A stretch of DNA of 37,227 nt from Oppiella nova (GCA_905397405.1 CAJPVJ010000131.1:1-37227); one strand, 5' to 3'. Numbered from the stretch's first letter, positions 12,956 through 24,347 are shown. The notes: generated by a model not told the origin, from the letters alone. Program-made: numbers and translations.

Positions 12956-14103
12956 ATGAGCCACAAGTGGGTGTCGGAGCTGTTTGTGGGTGTGAGGGGT
13001 GGCAACAGGGCGTCCCTCTCGCGGGCCATCACTGTCGTCGAGTCGTCGAAACGGTCGGCGCAAAGACGACAACTCCTGAGACAAGTGAATGACCACATCG
13101 TCAGCACCAGACCCAAGACGTTACGGCTGGGCATTAGTGGAGGTCCCGGTGCCGGCAAATCCACATTCATCGAGGCGTTTGGCATGAATTTGATCGACAA
13201 GTACGACAAGAAGGTGGCGGTGCTCGCCATCGACCCCTCCTCTGCCATCAATGGCGGCTCCATTCTGGCCGATAAGACACGGATGGCTAACCTCTCCAGA
13301 CATCCCATGGCTTTCATACGGCCCTCTCCTAGCAATGGATACGTCGGTGGCGTCACACAGACTACCAGTGCGCACACAATCCGTTTGTATTGATTGTTGG
13401 GTTAAGTGAGTGATAGTGTGGTCACCATCTGATCCGCGACACCATTCATGTCTTAATCCGCAATCAATTGATGTCTTGTATTGCGAAGTATTGACTCGTT
13501 TTGTATGGACTGACAGGCAATGCGATCGCGTTGTGCGAGAGCGCCGGCTATGACGTGATAATCGTGGAGACGGTAGGCGTGGGTCAGTCGGAGTACGAGG
13601 TGTCCTACCTGTGCGACGTGATGGGGCTGTTGGTGGCGCCGTCGGGAGGCGATGAGATCCAGGCCATCAAGAAGGGGATCATCGAAATGGCGAACATTAT
13701 AATTGTGACCAAATCTGACGGCGATCTCGTCCGACACGCCCGCAAGATGTCGGCTGAGATCATGTCTGCCACCAAATTCATTAACTATGGCGAACGGCCC
13801 GTCGTTATGAGGTGTTCGGCCCTCACTCGCGACGGTATAGACGAGGTTTGGACACAAATGCAAGCGTTGGCCCAATCGGAGGACAAGAAGATGGAGAAGC
13901 GAAGGGAACAGAGAGTGAAGCACTTGAAGATTGGTTTGATTAACGAGTTCTTAACCGAATTGAATCGAAGGATACCTTTAGATAAATACGAGGATCTGTT
14001 GCGAACCGATGAGACCGTTATTGTCGAGGATATCATTGAGAAGATCTTCGACGAGGATCTCATGAATAGTGTTCCCGATATTCACAATATGAAAGAGAGT
14101 TAA
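12956..14103 (+). CDS. MMAA: MMAA, methylmalonic aciduria type A GTPase
   Basis: Exons are 12956-13367 and 13517-14103 (332 aa), with a 149-bp phase-1 intron that joins GGVTQTT to SNAIALCE exactly as the family alignment requires. MMAA is a G3E-type GTPase of the mitochondrial matrix. It loads and protects adenosylcobalamin on methylmalonyl-CoA mutase in propionate breakdown. Visible motifs are the Walker A GISGGPGAGKST (near residue 60), DPSSAINGGSILADKTRM, ETVGVGQSE with the switch region, and TKSDGD as the NKxD-type guanine-specificity motif. Human MMAA is about 418 aa, with a transit peptide and helical N-terminus; here the chain begins close to the GTPase core. An upstream exon or a start before 12956 is therefore likely, though none is obvious. 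The C-terminal dimerisation region is divergent. Codon third positions are GC-rich compared with the surrounding DNA. Confidence 0.93.
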
Positions 14104-14208
14104 GGTTTACTGTTATGTGCTTTAGATTTGTTATGTTTTACTCATTTTTAAGTGATTTATAAATAGTTTTGTTGTTATTAGAGAATTATAATACTGTTAT
14201 ACTCACTG

Positions 14209-14238
14209 TACAGTATATAGTATATACTATATACTGTA
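14209..14238. repeat. 30-bp perfect palindrome
   Basis: TACAGTATATAGTAT followed by its exact reverse complement with no spacer, 106 bp after the MMAA stop. It is built from the ACAGTAT/ATACTGT motif that recurs through the window. It could form a hairpin in the MMAA 3' UTR. Confidence 0.85.
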
Positions 14239-14256
14239 TATCAAATTTTATTTTAT

Positions 14257-14262
14257 AATAAA
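14257..14262 (+). other. Likely poly(A) signal of MMAA
   Basis: AATAAA 154 bp after the MMAA stop, the first such hexamer downstream. It is followed by a T-rich stretch. Confidence 0.45.
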
Positions 14263-14808
14263 CTATTTTTTCAATACTATCCGTAATTGAATATTTTATG
14301 AAGTAAATGACCAAGTTCATTTAAATAAAATAATATGTGCAATGGAAAATTGAAGGGAACTCTGTACTTTAATGTTTTAAAATAATTAGCATTGAATGCT
14401 TTATTTTTCATTGTATTGGTATTCCAATGAACCATAATCAATATTAATACTGTATTATTCATTAAGGGTACAGACTCTGTACAGTAGTACGGTACAGAGT
14501 TCCTTTAAAGTTTAAACTTTCCATAACACATATATTATAGTATATTATTGAGAATAATGAATATTTGAAATTAAAACTTAAGTGTACCATTTTTAATGAA
14601 TCTTTATTATATCTTAAGTATTAACTTATTATCAGCCCATGAATGGCAAAGAATTACTGTTATGTTTACCAATTACACAGTTTCTTGAAATACGTTTTCA
14701 AGTCATTAGTCATTTAGTAGCGAAAGGATTGAGTTGACTGGGAATCAGTGGACAAAGAAAACTAATTAAATATATTATTGAATTGAGTGGTAAGTGTCCA
14801 TTGAAGCC
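14263..14808. other. AT-rich spacer and caspase 5' region
   Basis: No gene seen. From about 14628 the sequence belongs to the tandem duplication that contains the caspase genes, and includes the 5' leader of the first copy. Confidence 0.5.
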
Positions 14809-16319
14809 ATGGAACAGGAGGGCCCCAGAATGAGGTTCAATCAGAACTTCTTCTCATTCATTAATAACATTCAATTGACACCAGCATTCATGGAACTGCT
14901 TAAAAAGCATCCATGTCAGTACATGATCTCTGACATTATGGTGAGTTAACTTGCTAATTCATTAATCAATTCATGATACTGTACTGTATACGGGACTAGT
15001 ATCGTAATATAACCGTAATACATACACATAATAAGTCTAGATTATAACTGTTTAACATTTATTGATTATATTGTCTTAATTATTATCTTATTGTATTATT
15101 GAATAATAAAAATTTTTATAATATACAGAACTTCAAGGACACGACAAAGAAGTGCAGAATATTCTCTGAATTCACTCGAGAGAGAAGTCATTGCAATCTA
15201 TTGGCGGATATGTTGGAAGAGTCCGGACAGAGAGATAAAGCAAATGAATTGCGTGAATACAACACCTCAGAAAGACTCCGGGAGTATACCAATGATATTG
15301 AGCTGGGGTTGTCAACGCTATTACCCTGAGGTCAGGCCATTCCTGTTGGTATACAATGGAGGGCACCCCTCGAGGACGGGCTATTATATTCGTGACGGTC
15401 GATGACTTGCTGAACGAATCGCTCAGATTTAAGTGGATTCTGGAGAAGATGTTCTTCAAAGTAGACATTCATCGACAGCTCACTTGCGCTCAAATTAGCG
15501 ATATATTGGATGTGGTGTCCAATGAGAAACATGACGGCGACGCCTTCATTATGATGTTCATCGGACACGGATATGACGAGAAGATTCAGGGCTGGCAGGA
15601 GAGGGACGGCGACGAGTTGGCCATCAGTAAGATTGTCGACAAGTTTTCCGAAAACAATTGTTTGAGTCTTCGCAACAAACCCAAGATATTTCTATTCAAC
15701 TGCTGCAGAATCAGTACGTTTTATGGTATTTATTATCCCCTAAGAATTAAACTTATTGTACTATATTTTAAATTTAAACTAATTGAACAGAACCCAAACA
15801 AATCCATGTCTCTGGTGTCTTCAAATTGGATAACAATCAACTGGTCATCGATTTGACTTCCATTGACAAGAACTGGGAGAACGAGAATAAGAGAACTTAT
15901 ATTATCTATGCCTGCGCTGAAGGTACCGTATGTTTATAAATTAAACCTGGTAGTAAATAAAACTAATTAGTCATAATAATACTACGTTTACATATTTTAG
16001 GCAATCAATCTTGGTATTATCCGGCATCAGGTATGACTCAATTTGGACAGTCGTTTAGTCACATTGTGGCACAATTTTCATGGTATAAGAATTTGGTGGA
16101 AATGCTTGATATGGTGAGCATTATGTTTATGACATTAATTAATTTTAAATGATTTATAATTTATACTGGTAATTTAGAAAATGATTTCTAATATTAATCT
16201 GATTTCTGACACAACTAAGACTGGAAAAAGAGATCGAAGAAGACCAACGGCCAGAGGTTAGGATGTTTGCAGTGGATAGGGAGCTGTACTTCAATCCAGG
16301 ATTAAGTAGGACTTCATGA
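14809..16319 (+). pseudogene. CARD-caspase, damaged upstream copy
   Basis: It is equivalent exon by exon to the intact copy at 16930-18399: 14809-14940, 15129-15713, 15791-15922, 16001-16113 and 16209-16319. Two lesions are visible relative to that copy. Near 15305 GAGCTGAAGG reads GAGCTGGGG, a net loss of one base that puts the CARD and the p20 unit in different frames. At 16205-16208 the acceptor TTTCAG reads TTTCTG, so the last exon has no AG at its usual place. The p20 frame stays open from the internal ATG at 15356, so a shortened protein lacking the CARD remains conceivable. The remaining coding sequence is almost unchanged, so inactivation, if real, is recent. An assembly error could explain one lesion but hardly both. 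Confidence 0.75.
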
Positions 16320-16929
16320 TTTAATTAACAATATTTGCGCTCAAATTATTAAAATTATTGAATAGTAATTAAATATTAAATTAATTAAATAATTTATACT
16401 TTTGTAAAGCAATATAATTACATTATATGTAATGTTTTTGTTATGCTTTTGTCAATTTGCATACAATTATATTTCGTGTTAAAAATAACAATAAAAATTT
16501 TCTATTTGTATGTTGGTATTTTTGTATATTGTCATTTTTAATTAAACTATTTATACAAGGAAATCTTATCTTAAATGCACTGCGATTTCCATGGTATTTA
16601 TCTGACTCTGGTGTTTATATAACTTATATAAGAGTTTTATAAAACAATTTACAATCTTGATTTTTAAAAAGAATCTTTGTATGATATTTATTACAGTAAG
16701 TTGTATACTGTATGATATTAGACGTTGAAATACTTGTTATCAGCCCATGAATGGTAATGAATTCCTGGTATATTTACCAATTACACAATTTCCTTGAAAT
16801 ATGTTTTCAAGTCATTAGTCATTTAGTAGCGAAAGGATGAGACAAACACTGAGTTAACTGAGAATCAGTGGACAACTAATTAGATATCCAGGTATTATTG
16901 AATTGAGTGGTGAAGTGTCCATTGAAGCC

Positions 16930-18399
16930 ATGGAACAGGAGGGCCCCAGAATGAGGTTCAATCAGAACTTCTTCTCATTCATTAATAACATTCAATTGAC
17001 TCAACAATTTATGGAACTGCTTAAAAAGCATCCATGTCAGTACATGATCTCAGATATTATGGTGAGTTAACTCATTAACCAATTTATGATACTGTACTAG
17101 TATCATAATATATGCACATAATAAGTCTAGATTATACAGTAACTGTTTGGCATTTATTAATTATAATGTCTTAATTATTGTTTTATTATTGAATAATAAA
17201 AATGTTGATAATATACAGAACTTCAGGGACGCGACGGCAAAGAAGTGCAGAATATTCTCTGAATTCACTCGAGAGAGAAATAATTGCAATCTATTGGCGG
17301 ATATGTTGGAAGAGTCCGGACAGAAAGACAAAGCAAATGAATTGCGAGAATACAACACCTCAGAGATAGCCTGGGAGTATACCAATGATATTGAGCTGAA
17401 GGTTGTCAACGCTATTACCCTGAGGTCAGGCCATTCGCGGTGGTATACAATGGAGGGCACCCCTCGAGGACGGGCTATTATATTCGTGACGGTCGATGAC
17501 TTGCTGAACGAATCGCTCAGATTTAAGTGGATTCTGGAGAAGATGTTCTTCAAAGTAGACATTCATCGACAGCTCACTTGCGCTCAAATTAGCGATATAT
17601 TGGATGTGGTGTCCAATGAGAAACACGACGGCGACGCCTTCATTATGATGTTCATCGGACACGGATATGACGAGAAGATTCAGGGCTGGCAGGAGAGGGA
17701 CGGCGACGAGTTGGCCATCAGTAAGATTGTCGACAAGTTCTCCGAAAACAATTGTTTGAGTCTTCGCAACAAACCCAAGATATTTCTATTCAACTGCTGC
17801 AGAATCAGTCAGTTTTGTGACATTTATTTCCGCTAAGAATTAGACTTATTGTACAATATTTTAAATTTAAACTAATTGAACAGAACCCAAACAAATCCAT
17901 GTCTCTGGTGTCTTCAAATTGGATAATAAACAACTGGTCATCGATTTGACTTCCATTGACAAGAACTGGGAGAACGAGAATAAGAGAACTTATATTATCT
18001 ATGCCTGCGCTGAAGGTATGTTTATAAATTAAACCTGGTAGTGAATAAAACTAATTAGTCATAATAAATACAACTTAAACATATTTCAGGCATAAAATCT
18101 TGGTATTATCCGGCATCAGGTATGACTCAATTTGGACAGTCGTTTAGTCACATTGTGGCACAATTTTCATGGTATAAGAATTTGGTGGAAATGCTTAATA
18201 TGGTTAGCAATGTGTTTATGATATTAATTAATTTTAAATAGTTTATAATTAGTTTAGAAAATGATTTCTAATATTAATCTGATTTCAGACACAACTAAGA
18301 CTTGAAAAAGAGATCGGAAAAGACCAACGGCCAGAGGTTAGGATGTTTGCAGTGGATAGGGAGCTGTACTTCAATCCAGGATTAAGTAAGACTTCATAA
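16930..18399 (+). CDS. CARD-containing caspase-like protein
   Basis: Exons are 16930-17061, 17219-17807, 17884-18015, 18090-18202 and 18289-18399, with every phase matching (358 aa). Residues 1-105 form a CARD-like helical domain (IQLTPAFMELLKKHPCQYM, then NLLADMLEESGQKDKANELR), as in initiator caspases such as CED-3, Dronc and caspase-9. The p20 unit follows from PRGRAIIF. The catalytic His lies in FIGHGYDEK and the catalytic Cys in FNCCRI, where the family usually has QACRG. The p10 unit starts at YIIYACAEG and ends ELYFNPGLSKTS. The usual SWR of the p10 substrate pocket is SWY, and the L1-loop Arg context (RxGTxxD) is missing, so cleavage after Asp is doubtful. It is a cytoplasmic cell-death or immune-type protease, or a pseudo-enzyme regulator. 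The domains are certain enough; the activity is open. Confidence 0.88.
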
Positions 18400-18744
18400 T
18401 ATAATTAACAATATTTGCGCTCAATTTATTAAAACTATTTAATAGCTATTAAATATTGAATTAATTAAATAATTTATACTTCTGTAAAGCAATATGATAT
18501 ATAATGTCTTTGTTATGCTTTTGTCATTCTGTATACAATTATTTCGTGTTAAAAATCACAATAAAAATTTTACTATTTGTATATTAGTTGTCATTTTCAA
18601 CTGAACTATTTTATAACAAAGAAATCTTATCTTAACTGCACTTATATGCCATTTCCATGGTATTTATCTGACTTTATAAATTATTTTTATAAAACTATTT
18701 ATAATCTTGATTTTTTAAAAGAATCTTTGTGTCATATTAATCAG

Positions 18745-19899
18745 TAATAATTAATGTTTGAAATCAGTAGATAATGGCATAATGCTATACATCAAGTATC
18801 AAGTTATTTAATCAGAAATATTAGATGAGTGTTTGAATCATTCAATGATCTATTGATGTATTTGAAGTGACAATTGATAGGAAAGTGCACTCAAAATCAT
18901 ATGAACTCAAAATATTTACTTTGATTTACAGTAGTGTTTTGTTTTTTACTTTAATATTACTTCATATGGATTAATAGAAGTGTTTCCAACTTATGTGCCC
19001 GGGGTTTACGTGAACCATAATAAACATCTCATGTTTAGTTTGGAAGTCCATTGATAGGTCTTGAATGAATTATAATTAAGACCTCTTAAAGTACCATGCA
19101 GAAACGAATATACAGTATTATCATCAATAATAATTTTATATATATTTAAAATAAAGTTTAAAATATTAACAATAACATACTACAGGTAAAGAAATGAGGT
19201 TTAAAATGCATTAAATTAATCAAACATTAGCCAAATTATTGAACAATATCCCTGTTATAAGCATTTGGTCAAATTATGCAATAAGTTATAAAATAAGTTA
19301 CTATTTGATATATAACTTTTATATAAGCATTATATAATATAAAATGAATAATACAATTTCGTATTTGTTTAAATAAATATGTGATTTTGACCCTATATAC
19401 AGTATATACAGTATATACAGTACACTTTTACAAATAGAAAGTGAATTCAAGGAAGATAGGATAGGTATGGACAGGCAGTTAATTTCTTATTTCAGGTCTA
19501 TATTAGGATTAATAAGTATTTTTAAAACAAAATATTTAGGATTAAACTTTTAATAAATTGATTTACAAAAAAATAAAACAAAAATTATTTAAATTATGAC
19601 TTAATTTTAGAAATGTGTTCAAAAGATAAATATTGAATTTAAGACAACACACACTGAAAGTTAAAACAAATGAAAGTTAACTCATATATTGTTTAGTTAT
19701 GAAATATTTCCAAAAATTGCAAACAACTTCTAAAAATATTTTGCTATTCCATCGGAAATTGATTTTTATCAGGAAATGGCATATATTTTAAATGAAAAAA
19801 AGTTGTTTAAAAACAAATTATTAATTTGAAAACAGTTCTGAAATTAATTTAGTGTTTTGTATAATAGTATAGAATTGAATGTAATTTCTAAACATAAAA
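18745..19899. other. AT-rich intergenic region
   Basis: No supported gene. It includes a short 10-bp tandem repeat at 19393-19424 and presumably the promoter of the gene at 19900. Confidence 0.5.
19393..19424. repeat. 10-bp tandem repeat (ATATACAGTA-type)
   Basis: Three copies of a 10-bp unit containing TATACAGTA, the same motif that recurs singly elsewhere in the window. Confidence 0.8.
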
Positions 19900-20457
19900 A
19901 TGGTTACAAAAAGAAAATTCATTCAATTAGTATTGAAATCATTACTAATCGCCGGAACGATCACTTCGATGACAATAACTGTTTTGCTTTTATTTCGTGA
20001 CATTCAGACCATAGATAAGGAAGAGTTTGATGTGAGAAGACGTGGCTATAGTTATCTCAACTCAAACGTTAGACAATATAAGACCGTCTATTCAACGGAC
20101 AGTCAATTCTACCCGAGAGTCAAATTGATCTCCAGTTTGGATACAGTATTGCGTGAATTGATTTGGTTGTCAAACCTGATCGGAGGCATCAAAGAGCACC
20201 ATTATCTCACACAGACGTCCGGTATTTGGTTGGCTATTATGTGGATATCCAGTCATTTCGACACTGGAGTCGAGTTGTTATACACAACCAGTTTAAACCT
20301 AACGAATCATGTTTTGCAGTTTTTCTTGATTTTAATCACTCTATGGTTTGCATATCTCATACACGACGACAACAAACTCAAGAATAAGAGGCAAAAGGCC
20401 TCAGAAGCTGAAGAGCCGGCGACCAATCAATTGAATCAAATTGAAACTATTGTATAA
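19900..20457 (+). CDS. Orphan membrane protein, 185 aa, single exon
   Basis: The ATG lies in a good context (CATAAAAATGG). The frame is uninterrupted, with balanced codon use unlike the AT-rich flanks, so I regard it as a real gene. Hydrophobic segments are at about residues 10-32 (VLKSLLIAGTITSMTITVLLLF) and 130-152 (HVLQFFLILITLWFAYLIHD). A weaker one lies near 105-117 (TSGIWLAIMWISS). The region between the first and last segments is polar, with one NLT sequon near residue 132. The C-terminal tail is charged. The pattern resembles small tetraspan or claudin-like proteins, but the signature cysteines are absent and I do not recognise a family. AATAAA at 20611 could serve as its poly(A) signal. 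Confidence 0.65.
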   Translation: MVTKRKFIQLVLKSLLIAGTITSMTITVLLLFRDIQTIDKEEFDVRRRGYSYLNSNVRQYKTVYSTDSQFYPRVKLISSLDTVLRELIWLSNLIGGIKEHHYLTQTSGIWLAIMWISSHFDTGVELLYTTSLNLTNHVLQFFLILITLWFAYLIHDDNKLKNKRQKASEAEEPATNQLNQIETIV

Positions 20458-21544
20458 CTTTTAACTTTTATTTCATTTAACAAAATCTAATATAAACATC
20501 TAATATAAAACTTTTTACTTTATTTAAGTCATGAATAGGGAATACTGTGATAAGCATTGATTTATATAAATTTTAAAAAATATTTTATTTGTACATTAAG
20601 GTATTATAATAATAAATTTATTTACATGAATACTTTTGATAGCAAAGTTTATTAATTTAGAACTTTTCAAAGCATTGTATAGATTATAAAAAGCAACACT
20701 TTTGTACTAATTTATAAAACACATTACATTTATTGACACATTTTTGTGAAATTCCAATATATTGATATTTGTGAAATTATGTTAATATTCATAATTATTA
20801 TAAATTGAAAATTTATTATAGTAATTTACTTTAACTTAATATTGGTGGCAATTATTTTAAAAATATCTAAAAAAGAATTAAAGTATAATTAGTTTATTGA
20901 ATGATAAGCAATAATGTTTTCTAGCTAACTTAATGTAAAATTATACAGAGGTTTCAAAAATGAATAATCTTATTTAATATCTTACAATAGTACTATTTGC
21001 TGTTAACAAATTAAAATAAAGCTAAATGCTATTAATAATATTTATGATATTTATATACCTTTTTAGGTCTCTATCGCAACAGAATATAGAGACTAAAAAT
21101 CGATACCTATTTGTTGACATTCCTATTGATCACAACATTGTTGGCAACAAAACAATAGTGAGGCACAGGAGTTGACCAAAACTTAATCATAAATGTTGTC
21201 AAAATGTTTGATTTTTGAGAAACAAAACTAATTTTATGGAAATACTAATTGTGTGTACAATAAGCGCGGAATCGGAGAGTGTTATTGAAGTGCATAATAA
21301 CCATTTGAATGTAAATGATGTGGACTGTGGCCGCACTGAATAAAAAATATTTCGAGTATTGTATCCTATATTGATTGCCAAGTTTTGTTCCCTTACTATT
21401 CACTCACAATATGTTTCACTTGTTATGTGTTTGTATTGAATTAAAGTCCAAAATCAGAATATATTCCCTTTATATTAATAATTCATTTGTTAATGCATTT
21501 TGTTATTATGTATACATGATTATGTCTGATTATGTCTAATATAG
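20458..21544. other. AT-rich intergenic region with possible upstream exon
   Basis: No complete gene. The part after about 21060 is less AT-biased and probably holds the promoter and the first, unidentified exon of the ERICH3-like gene. Confidence 0.45.
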
Positions 21545-23770
21545 CGCTTTGGGTACATATAACAGTCTAAACGATCCACATCTTCATCAATACTTTCGTA
21601 AACCAAAAGTCCGCAGTCATCTCATTCAAGTGGGACTGGTATTGCATTTTTCTAATCAATTATTCTTGAATGCACTCGTAGGCTAATCTCATTTATGATA
21701 GTATAGCAGCGCCGGTACTTTATTTTTTGAATTTATTGAGCATATATTAAACATAATATACTCGGGCTAGAGTATACAATGCAGTGGTTTATGTCAAATA
21801 GGTTTGCAATTTATAGCGGAATAGGAGATTGACTTTTATTGCATTATGCAGGCTATTCAAATATTCAGATTTATTCGCATAATGTAAAAGTGAAATTGTT
21901 GTCAATATTTAATGAACCAAAAAGTTTGTTCAAAAACAATACTATATTTGATTGAAATATCAGATGACCAGCGAAGGCAAGATAATACCGGAGGCAGTGG
22001 TCAGACTGAGAAGACTGGAGGACGAGAGACGCAAACAATTGCATCAACTGTTGACTGAAGTGCTGGAAAAGGGAGAAACAAACCGTTTGGGTCTTAAACG
22101 ACTTCACGAGACACGGACTCTGGAATCGGAGGCCAAATGGGAATTAGTCCAGAGGGCGAAGATTGCCTTCGAGTCCCAGTCCAACACTACAGGACTCACC
22201 ACAAGAACCCAATCCAATGACTCGAAGAAGAGCTCGTCGTCCACCACGACATCCATGTCTTGGTTCAGACGTGTCGTACAAATCAAACCAAAACTTTTTA
22301 TAAATAACAGACGAAGGGTTAGAGTGACGGCTCTGAATAGGTATGAGAGACCAAAGTCTTCGTATGGCATCAGATCATCAAATAAAGTGAAACCCGATTT
22401 GCAATCAGAAAAAGAGCTGAACGAACAGTTCTCTGATATATTGTCTTTGGATGGCCTATCACTCCAAGACACTGATGATGAAGAATATGGCGGTAAGAGA
22501 TCTGGTTTGTGGTCTTCAAAGAAGATTAAGCCATCAATTATTACCCTTCGCTTCAATGGTTTGACAAACAATTGTTTAACTCCTCGGAGGATACAAATAA
22601 GTCAACAATTATACAGCGGTGGAAATGCTATAACTATATTTGATAGAATGGTGACACCGGGAGGTATGTCCAATATCCTACTTTTAGTAATAGTCCTAAA
22701 TATTTTATATACTAATTTTAAATTAATATTAAAATATATTTTGATTTAAAAATCATAATAAATACAGTAATAAGAAACAAAATAAATGTCTAAATGTAGT
22801 GTCTAAATGTCGTTAAGACAAAATTTGCTATTATTCTAATAACTACTAGAAACTATTTATGTTTGACAAAATATCCAGAATAATTACATTAATTTTATAT
22901 GATTTCCATTATATTTATAATTATACTGTATATTTAATATTCTACTAAATAATTCACAAAAATTAGAAGAAGCATGTGTCTATTCTTATAATAATCATTA
23001 GTAAGATCATTTAGTAAAATAATTTTATTATACGTAATTTGATTTAACCAATATACTTGCAATTTACTAGTTAATTTAAGCTAATAAATTATTACATACC
23101 TCAATTGTGCATAAAAGTGGCTCAAACTACTTTTTATAGTAATATTACTGAAAAAGTACTTTTGATTATATTACTATTATAGTTAATTTGAATTATTAAA
23201 AGTGCAGAAATATAATTTATCAAATGTTTAGAGAACCTGACATTTGGTGTTCGGCCGCATAGAGATAATCCATTCTCGATGACTGTCCTCATCGATGGCA
23301 TCCGTGATCTGCGAGTCAGCACATGTTGTGAACACAAACACAAAAAGGGATTCAAAATATCTCACTTCACACTAATCGATGTCAGCGGCGGTAAGATGTG
23401 TGCCAACTGTCGAAAGAGTGCGAACCAAATGACTAAATCTTTGTCTACCGGTGCTGTGAGTGCTTATCTACCAAAAGAGAAATCACAAAATAATGGCCTT
23501 CAGAATGAGGGACCAGTTGTGGACAATAATGACAACCATTTGAGTGATAGTGATGTGGATGACGCCGAACAGACTGTTATAGAGTTAGAGAAGAGGAGCT
23601 CCGGGACCTCATCGCCAGTCATTGCCGACAATAATGAGGAACAGTATGAGTCGGAGTTTGAAACGGAAACACCGGAATCAGTGAGAATGAGGTCCACTAG
23701 TGTCTCATCAGATGATAGCAATGCTGGCCATCAAGAGGTAATTGAAGTGGAAGTGCATAACAATCCATAA
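21545..23770 (+). CDS. ERICH3-like (DUF4590) protein, 5' end unresolved
   Basis: Recovered exons are 21545-21638, 21964-22663 and 23232-23770, with fitting phases (0 at 21638/21964, 1 at 22663/23232). The first reads TYNSLNDPHLHQYFRKP, then IQVGL joins MTSEGKIIPEAVVRLRR. This follows, as I recall it, the N-terminus of vertebrate ERICH3 (YNSL...HL..YF, then GLIT..GRI). A charged coiled-coil stretch follows, rich in Arg and Glu. The third exon carries the DUF4590 core: NPFSMTVLIDGIRD, then STCCEHKHKKG and a later CANC pair, which resemble the SSCCEYKHRKG and CYKC of ERICH3. An acidic, Ser-rich tail ends the protein, as in the glutamate-rich vertebrate forms. The initiating ATG is in a further upstream exon that I could not place. 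ERICH3 has been linked to cilia; its role in arthropods is unknown. Confidence 0.72.
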
Positions 23771-24096
23771 TATTTAACATATTTTTGAATATTTTATGCT
23801 TTCGTCACAATATATAAAATATTTTGATAAATCTTTACCGAAATGTTGCTTTTGTTAAACATATTATGTATATATTGTATTATTCTGTTAATAATTAAAC
23901 GATTAGTTCAATTTTTACTGTATATTAAAAAGTTACAAAATAAACAATTTTTAAGTTTGAATTTAAAGACAAAATTTATTTTTGAATTTTGATTACATTT
24001 TATTTAACGAAAGATTTTGTGACAAATTCTTGGAGTAATTCTTGTGATATTCTTTTCTTCAAATAAAATATATGGACTATTGCTTCGTTCAGAGCT
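23771..24096. other. AT-rich spacer between convergent genes
   Basis: This is the 3' side of the ERICH3-like gene (plus) and of the small gene at 24300-24097 (minus). AATAAA near 23938 may serve the former. A 25-bp stretch around 23952 recurs, slightly changed, near 24510. Confidence 0.5.
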
Positions 24097-24300
24097 TTAC
24101 CTGCGATTGGATTTGAAGAAAATATAGCCAATGAGTAGTCCAATGGTTAGGCCGACCGCAAGGGGAACCTTATTCTCTTTGGTGGCCGACCATGTCTTTT
24201 GGCCCAATTTACTGGCATTTTCTTTGAGACCTTCGACCGAAAAATCTATCGTTAGTTTTGTGCCATCGCTTGAACTCATGGTGTGACCCTCGTCTGACAT
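24097..24300 (-). CDS. Small tail-anchored membrane protein, 67 aa
   Basis: ATG at 24300 (MSDEGHTMSSSDG) to a stop at 24097. The N-terminal part is polar. It is followed by one hydrophobic segment (VPLAVGLTIGLLIGYIFF) and a short basic end (KSNRR). That is the arrangement of tail-anchored proteins of the outer mitochondrial or ER membrane, with the glycine spacing suited to helix packing. No family is recognised. It is divergent from the RING-CH gene at 24688, with a shared 387-bp upstream region that contains a duplicated segment. The frame is open upstream of the ATG but has no earlier ATG. Confidence 0.55.
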   Translation of the reverse strand: MSDEGHTMSSSDGTKLTIDFSVEGLKENASKLGQKTWSATKENKVPLAVGLTIGLLIGYIFFKSNRR

Positions 24301-24347
24301 TTCAATTACTATTGATTTAATAAACAGTATTCGTATACCGTTTGCAG

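Larger units (their letters stand above)
14628..18744 (+). repeat. Tandem segmental duplication, two ~2-kb units
   Basis: Unit 1 is roughly 14628-16697 and unit 2 roughly 16735-18744. Both begin near TTATCAGCCCATGAATGG and end near GAATCTTTGT. They share 5' leader, all five exons and all four introns. The middle exon is nearly identical at the DNA level. Introns and flanks carry scattered substitutions and small indels. Similarity that extends through introns shows a genomic, not RNA-mediated, copying event of fairly recent age. Confidence 0.9.

Noticed and set aside
12842-14063. Several long minus-strand frames opposite MMAA
   Set aside because: They are antisense shadows of GC-rich MMAA exons. 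The plus strand has the conserved GTPase motifs and correct splice sites.
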